NCBI RefSeq assembly: GCF_013466985.1
Contig: NZ_CP059164.1
Location: 4,349,001 to 4,413,000 of the forward strand
Source: Nocardioides ungokensis
GTDB taxonomy: Bacteria > Actinomycetota > Actinomycetes > Propionibacteriales > Nocardioidaceae
DNA length: 64,000 nt
Reading direction: 5' to 3'
The first letter of the stretch is position 1. Every line of letters starts with the position of its first letter. Of the stretch, positions 62,809 through 64,000 are shown piece by piece. A program made the position numbers and the translations under genes. The notes under the pieces are model-generated. The model was not told where the DNA came from. It saw only the letters and a program-made list of their open reading frames with translations, and did not search any database.

Positions 62809-62841
62809 TGCCGGGCCGGGGGCACGAACTAACCTGCCCAG

Positions 62842-64000
62842 ATGACGACCGCACCCCGTCCCGCCCGGCTCTCCGCCGCCGACCTCATCGGCCTGGTCCT
62901 CGACGAGGGCTCGTGGACCTCGTGGGACCTGCCGCCGGTGCGCGAGGGCATCTCGGAGGAGTACGCCGCGGAGCTGGCCGCGGCGGCCGAGAAGAGCGGG
63001 GTCGACGAGTCGGTCCTCACCGGCGAGGGACTGATGCACGGGCGCCGGGTCGCGGTCGTGGTCGGTGAGTTCGCCTTCCTCGCCGGGTCGATCGGGCGCG
63101 CGTCGGCCGACCGGCTGGTGGCCGCGATCGACCGGTCGACGCGAGAGGGTCTCCCGCTGCTCGCGGCGCCCATCAGCGGCGGCACCCGGATGCAGGAGGG
63201 CACCCCGGCCTTCGTGCAGATGGTGCGGATCTCCGAGGCGGTCGCCGCGCACAAGGTCGCCGGGCTGCCGTACCTGGTCTACCTGCGCCACCCGACGACC
63301 GGCGGAGTGATGGCGTCGTGGGGGTCGCTGGGGCACGTCACCGTCGCCGAGCCCGGGGCGCTGGTCGGCTTCCTGGGCCCGCGGGTCTACGAGGCGCTCT
63401 ACGGCAGGCCCTTCCCCGAGGGCGTGCAGACGGCGGAGAACCTCTACACCCGCGGCATCATCGACGCCGTCCTGCCGCCGGACCAGATCGCCGGGATCCT
63501 CGACCGGGCGCTGACCATCCTGCTCGCGCCGCGGCACGGCATCACGCCGGTGCCGGACCCGGTGCCGCTCACCCCGCTGCCCGACGTGGAGACCTGGGAC
63601 GCCGTCACCCGGTCCCGCCGCCCGGACCGGCCCGGCGTTCGCCGGCTGCTGAAGTACGCCGCCACCGACGTCGTACCCCTCAACGGCACCGGGCAGGGGG
63701 AGCACGACCCCGGCCTGCTGATCGCGCTGGTGCGCTTCGGGCAGGCGCCGTGCGTCTTCCTCGGGCAGGACCGCCGCGGCCAGACCCCCGACCACCCGAT
63801 GGGGCCGGAGGCGCTGCGGGAGGCCCGCCGCGGGATGCGGCTCGCCTCGGAGCTCGGGCTGCCGCTGGTGACCGTGATCGACACCCAGGGCGCCGCGCTC
63901 TCACCGGACGCCGAGAACGGCGGGCTGGCCGGCGAGATCGCCCGCTGCCTGGCCGACCTGGTCACCCTCGACGCGCCGACCCTGTGCCTGATGCTCGGCG
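62842..64000 (+). CDS. Fused acetyl/acyl-CoA carboxyltransferase (partial, 3' end outside the window)
   Basis: Carboxyltransferase of the AccD/AccA type; 386 codons are visible and the frame runs off the window. The N-terminal half (beta-like) has AAPISGGTRMQEGTPAFVQM, YLRHPTTGGVMASWGSLG and VGFLGPRVYEALYG (FxGPRV). The C-terminal half (alpha-like) begins VPLNGTGQGEHDPGLLIALVRF and continues LVTVIDTQGAALSPDAENGG. Both halves bind CoA esters and carboxybiotin to make malonyl-CoA or a related acid. The usual N-terminal zinc ribbon of AccD is missing. ATG 62842 is 6 nt after TAACCT, a leaderless start. Confidence 0.88.
   Translation, partial: MTTAPRPARLSAADLIGLVLDEGSWTSWDLPPVREGISEEYAAELAAAAEKSGVDESVLTGEGLMHGRRVAVVVGEFAFLAGSIGRASADRLVAAIDRSTREGLPLLAAPISGGTRMQEGTPAFVQMVRISEAVAAHKVAGLPYLVYLRHPTTGGVMASWGSLGHVTVAEPGALVGFLGPRVYEALYGRPFPEGVQTAENLYTRGIIDAVLPPDQIAGILDRALTILLAPRHGITPVPDPVPLTPLPDVETWDAVTRSRRPDRPGVRRLLKYAATDVVPLNGTGQGEHDPGLLIALVRFGQAPCVFLGQDRRGQTPDHPMGPEALREARRGMRLASELGLPLVTVIDTQGAALSPDAENGGLAGEIARCLADLVTLDAPTLCLMLG

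Overview
The window is a stretch of very GC-rich chromosomal DNA from an actinobacterium. The evidence is GC-biased third codon positions, a mycothiol-type isomerase fold, a FadE5-like acyl-CoA dehydrogenase, a DesA3-like desaturase with its ferredoxin reductase, PucR, DasR-like and ECF42 regulators, a DUF222/HNH element, and many genes that appear to be leaderless. The gene content resembles Nocardioides and relatives (inference; no 16S gene is present). I found no CRISPR array, prophage, insertion sequence or biosynthetic megacluster.

Layout. 0-14 kb: lipid and small-molecule metabolism (FadE5-like dehydrogenase, LysE exporter, NHLRC2-like thioredoxin/NHL protein, luciferase-like oxidoreductase, mycothiol-type isomerase, SDR, beta-propeller protein coupled to a crotonase, phospholipase D, GNAT, FetB-like permease). 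14-20.5 kb: secreted phosphodiester-cleaving enzymes and two alpha/beta hydrolases. 20.5-24.4 kb: an ECF42 sigma/YCII module lying between a 60-bp remnant of an arr gene and an intact arr, then a tRNA-Gly. 24.5-30.9 kb: rhodanese, VOC, methyltransferase, a DUF222/HNH gene, and phosphoglucomutase carrying a REP-like insertion. 31-35.2 kb: two ABC ATPase/permease pairs plus a lipoprotein. 35.2-40.9 kb: divergent N-acetylglucosamine PTS and catabolic operons around a DasR-like operator. 41-44.7 kb: acyl desaturase system and PucR regulator. 44.8-57.1 kb: fasciclin protein, CDF transporter, SGNH lipoprotein, MarR-regulated MFS pump, SNF2 helicase, amidohydrolase, drug exporter and Ser/Thr kinase. 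57.2-64 kb: ABC transporter, an ECF sigma factor coupled to an M1 metallopeptidase lipoprotein, epimerase, nitroreductase, and a carboxyltransferase cut by the window edge.

Two patterns run through the window. First, about two dozen genes have a -10-like hexamer (mostly TANNNT) ending 6-7 nt before the start codon, the signature of leaderless transcripts. Second, ten genes are interrupted by small losses of 1 or 2 bases, densest at 28.7-37 kb. Restoring the lost bases gives full-length family members with whole codon numbers, so I treat these genes as intact genes with likely consensus errors and flag each one.

The best-integrated system is GlcNAc use. EIIC, EIIB and EIIA would import and phosphorylate GlcNAc, NagA would deacetylate it, and the SIS-domain enzyme probably converts GlcN-6-P. 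A GntR/UTRA regulator encoded in the same divergent locus faces a dre-like palindrome between the two operons. No completely new system stands out. The most unusual items are the arr-bracketed ECF42 module, the REP-like insertion inside phosphoglucomutase, the sigma-peptidase coupling, the tandem phosphodiesterase fusion, and several strong uncharacterised palindromes at divergent promoters.
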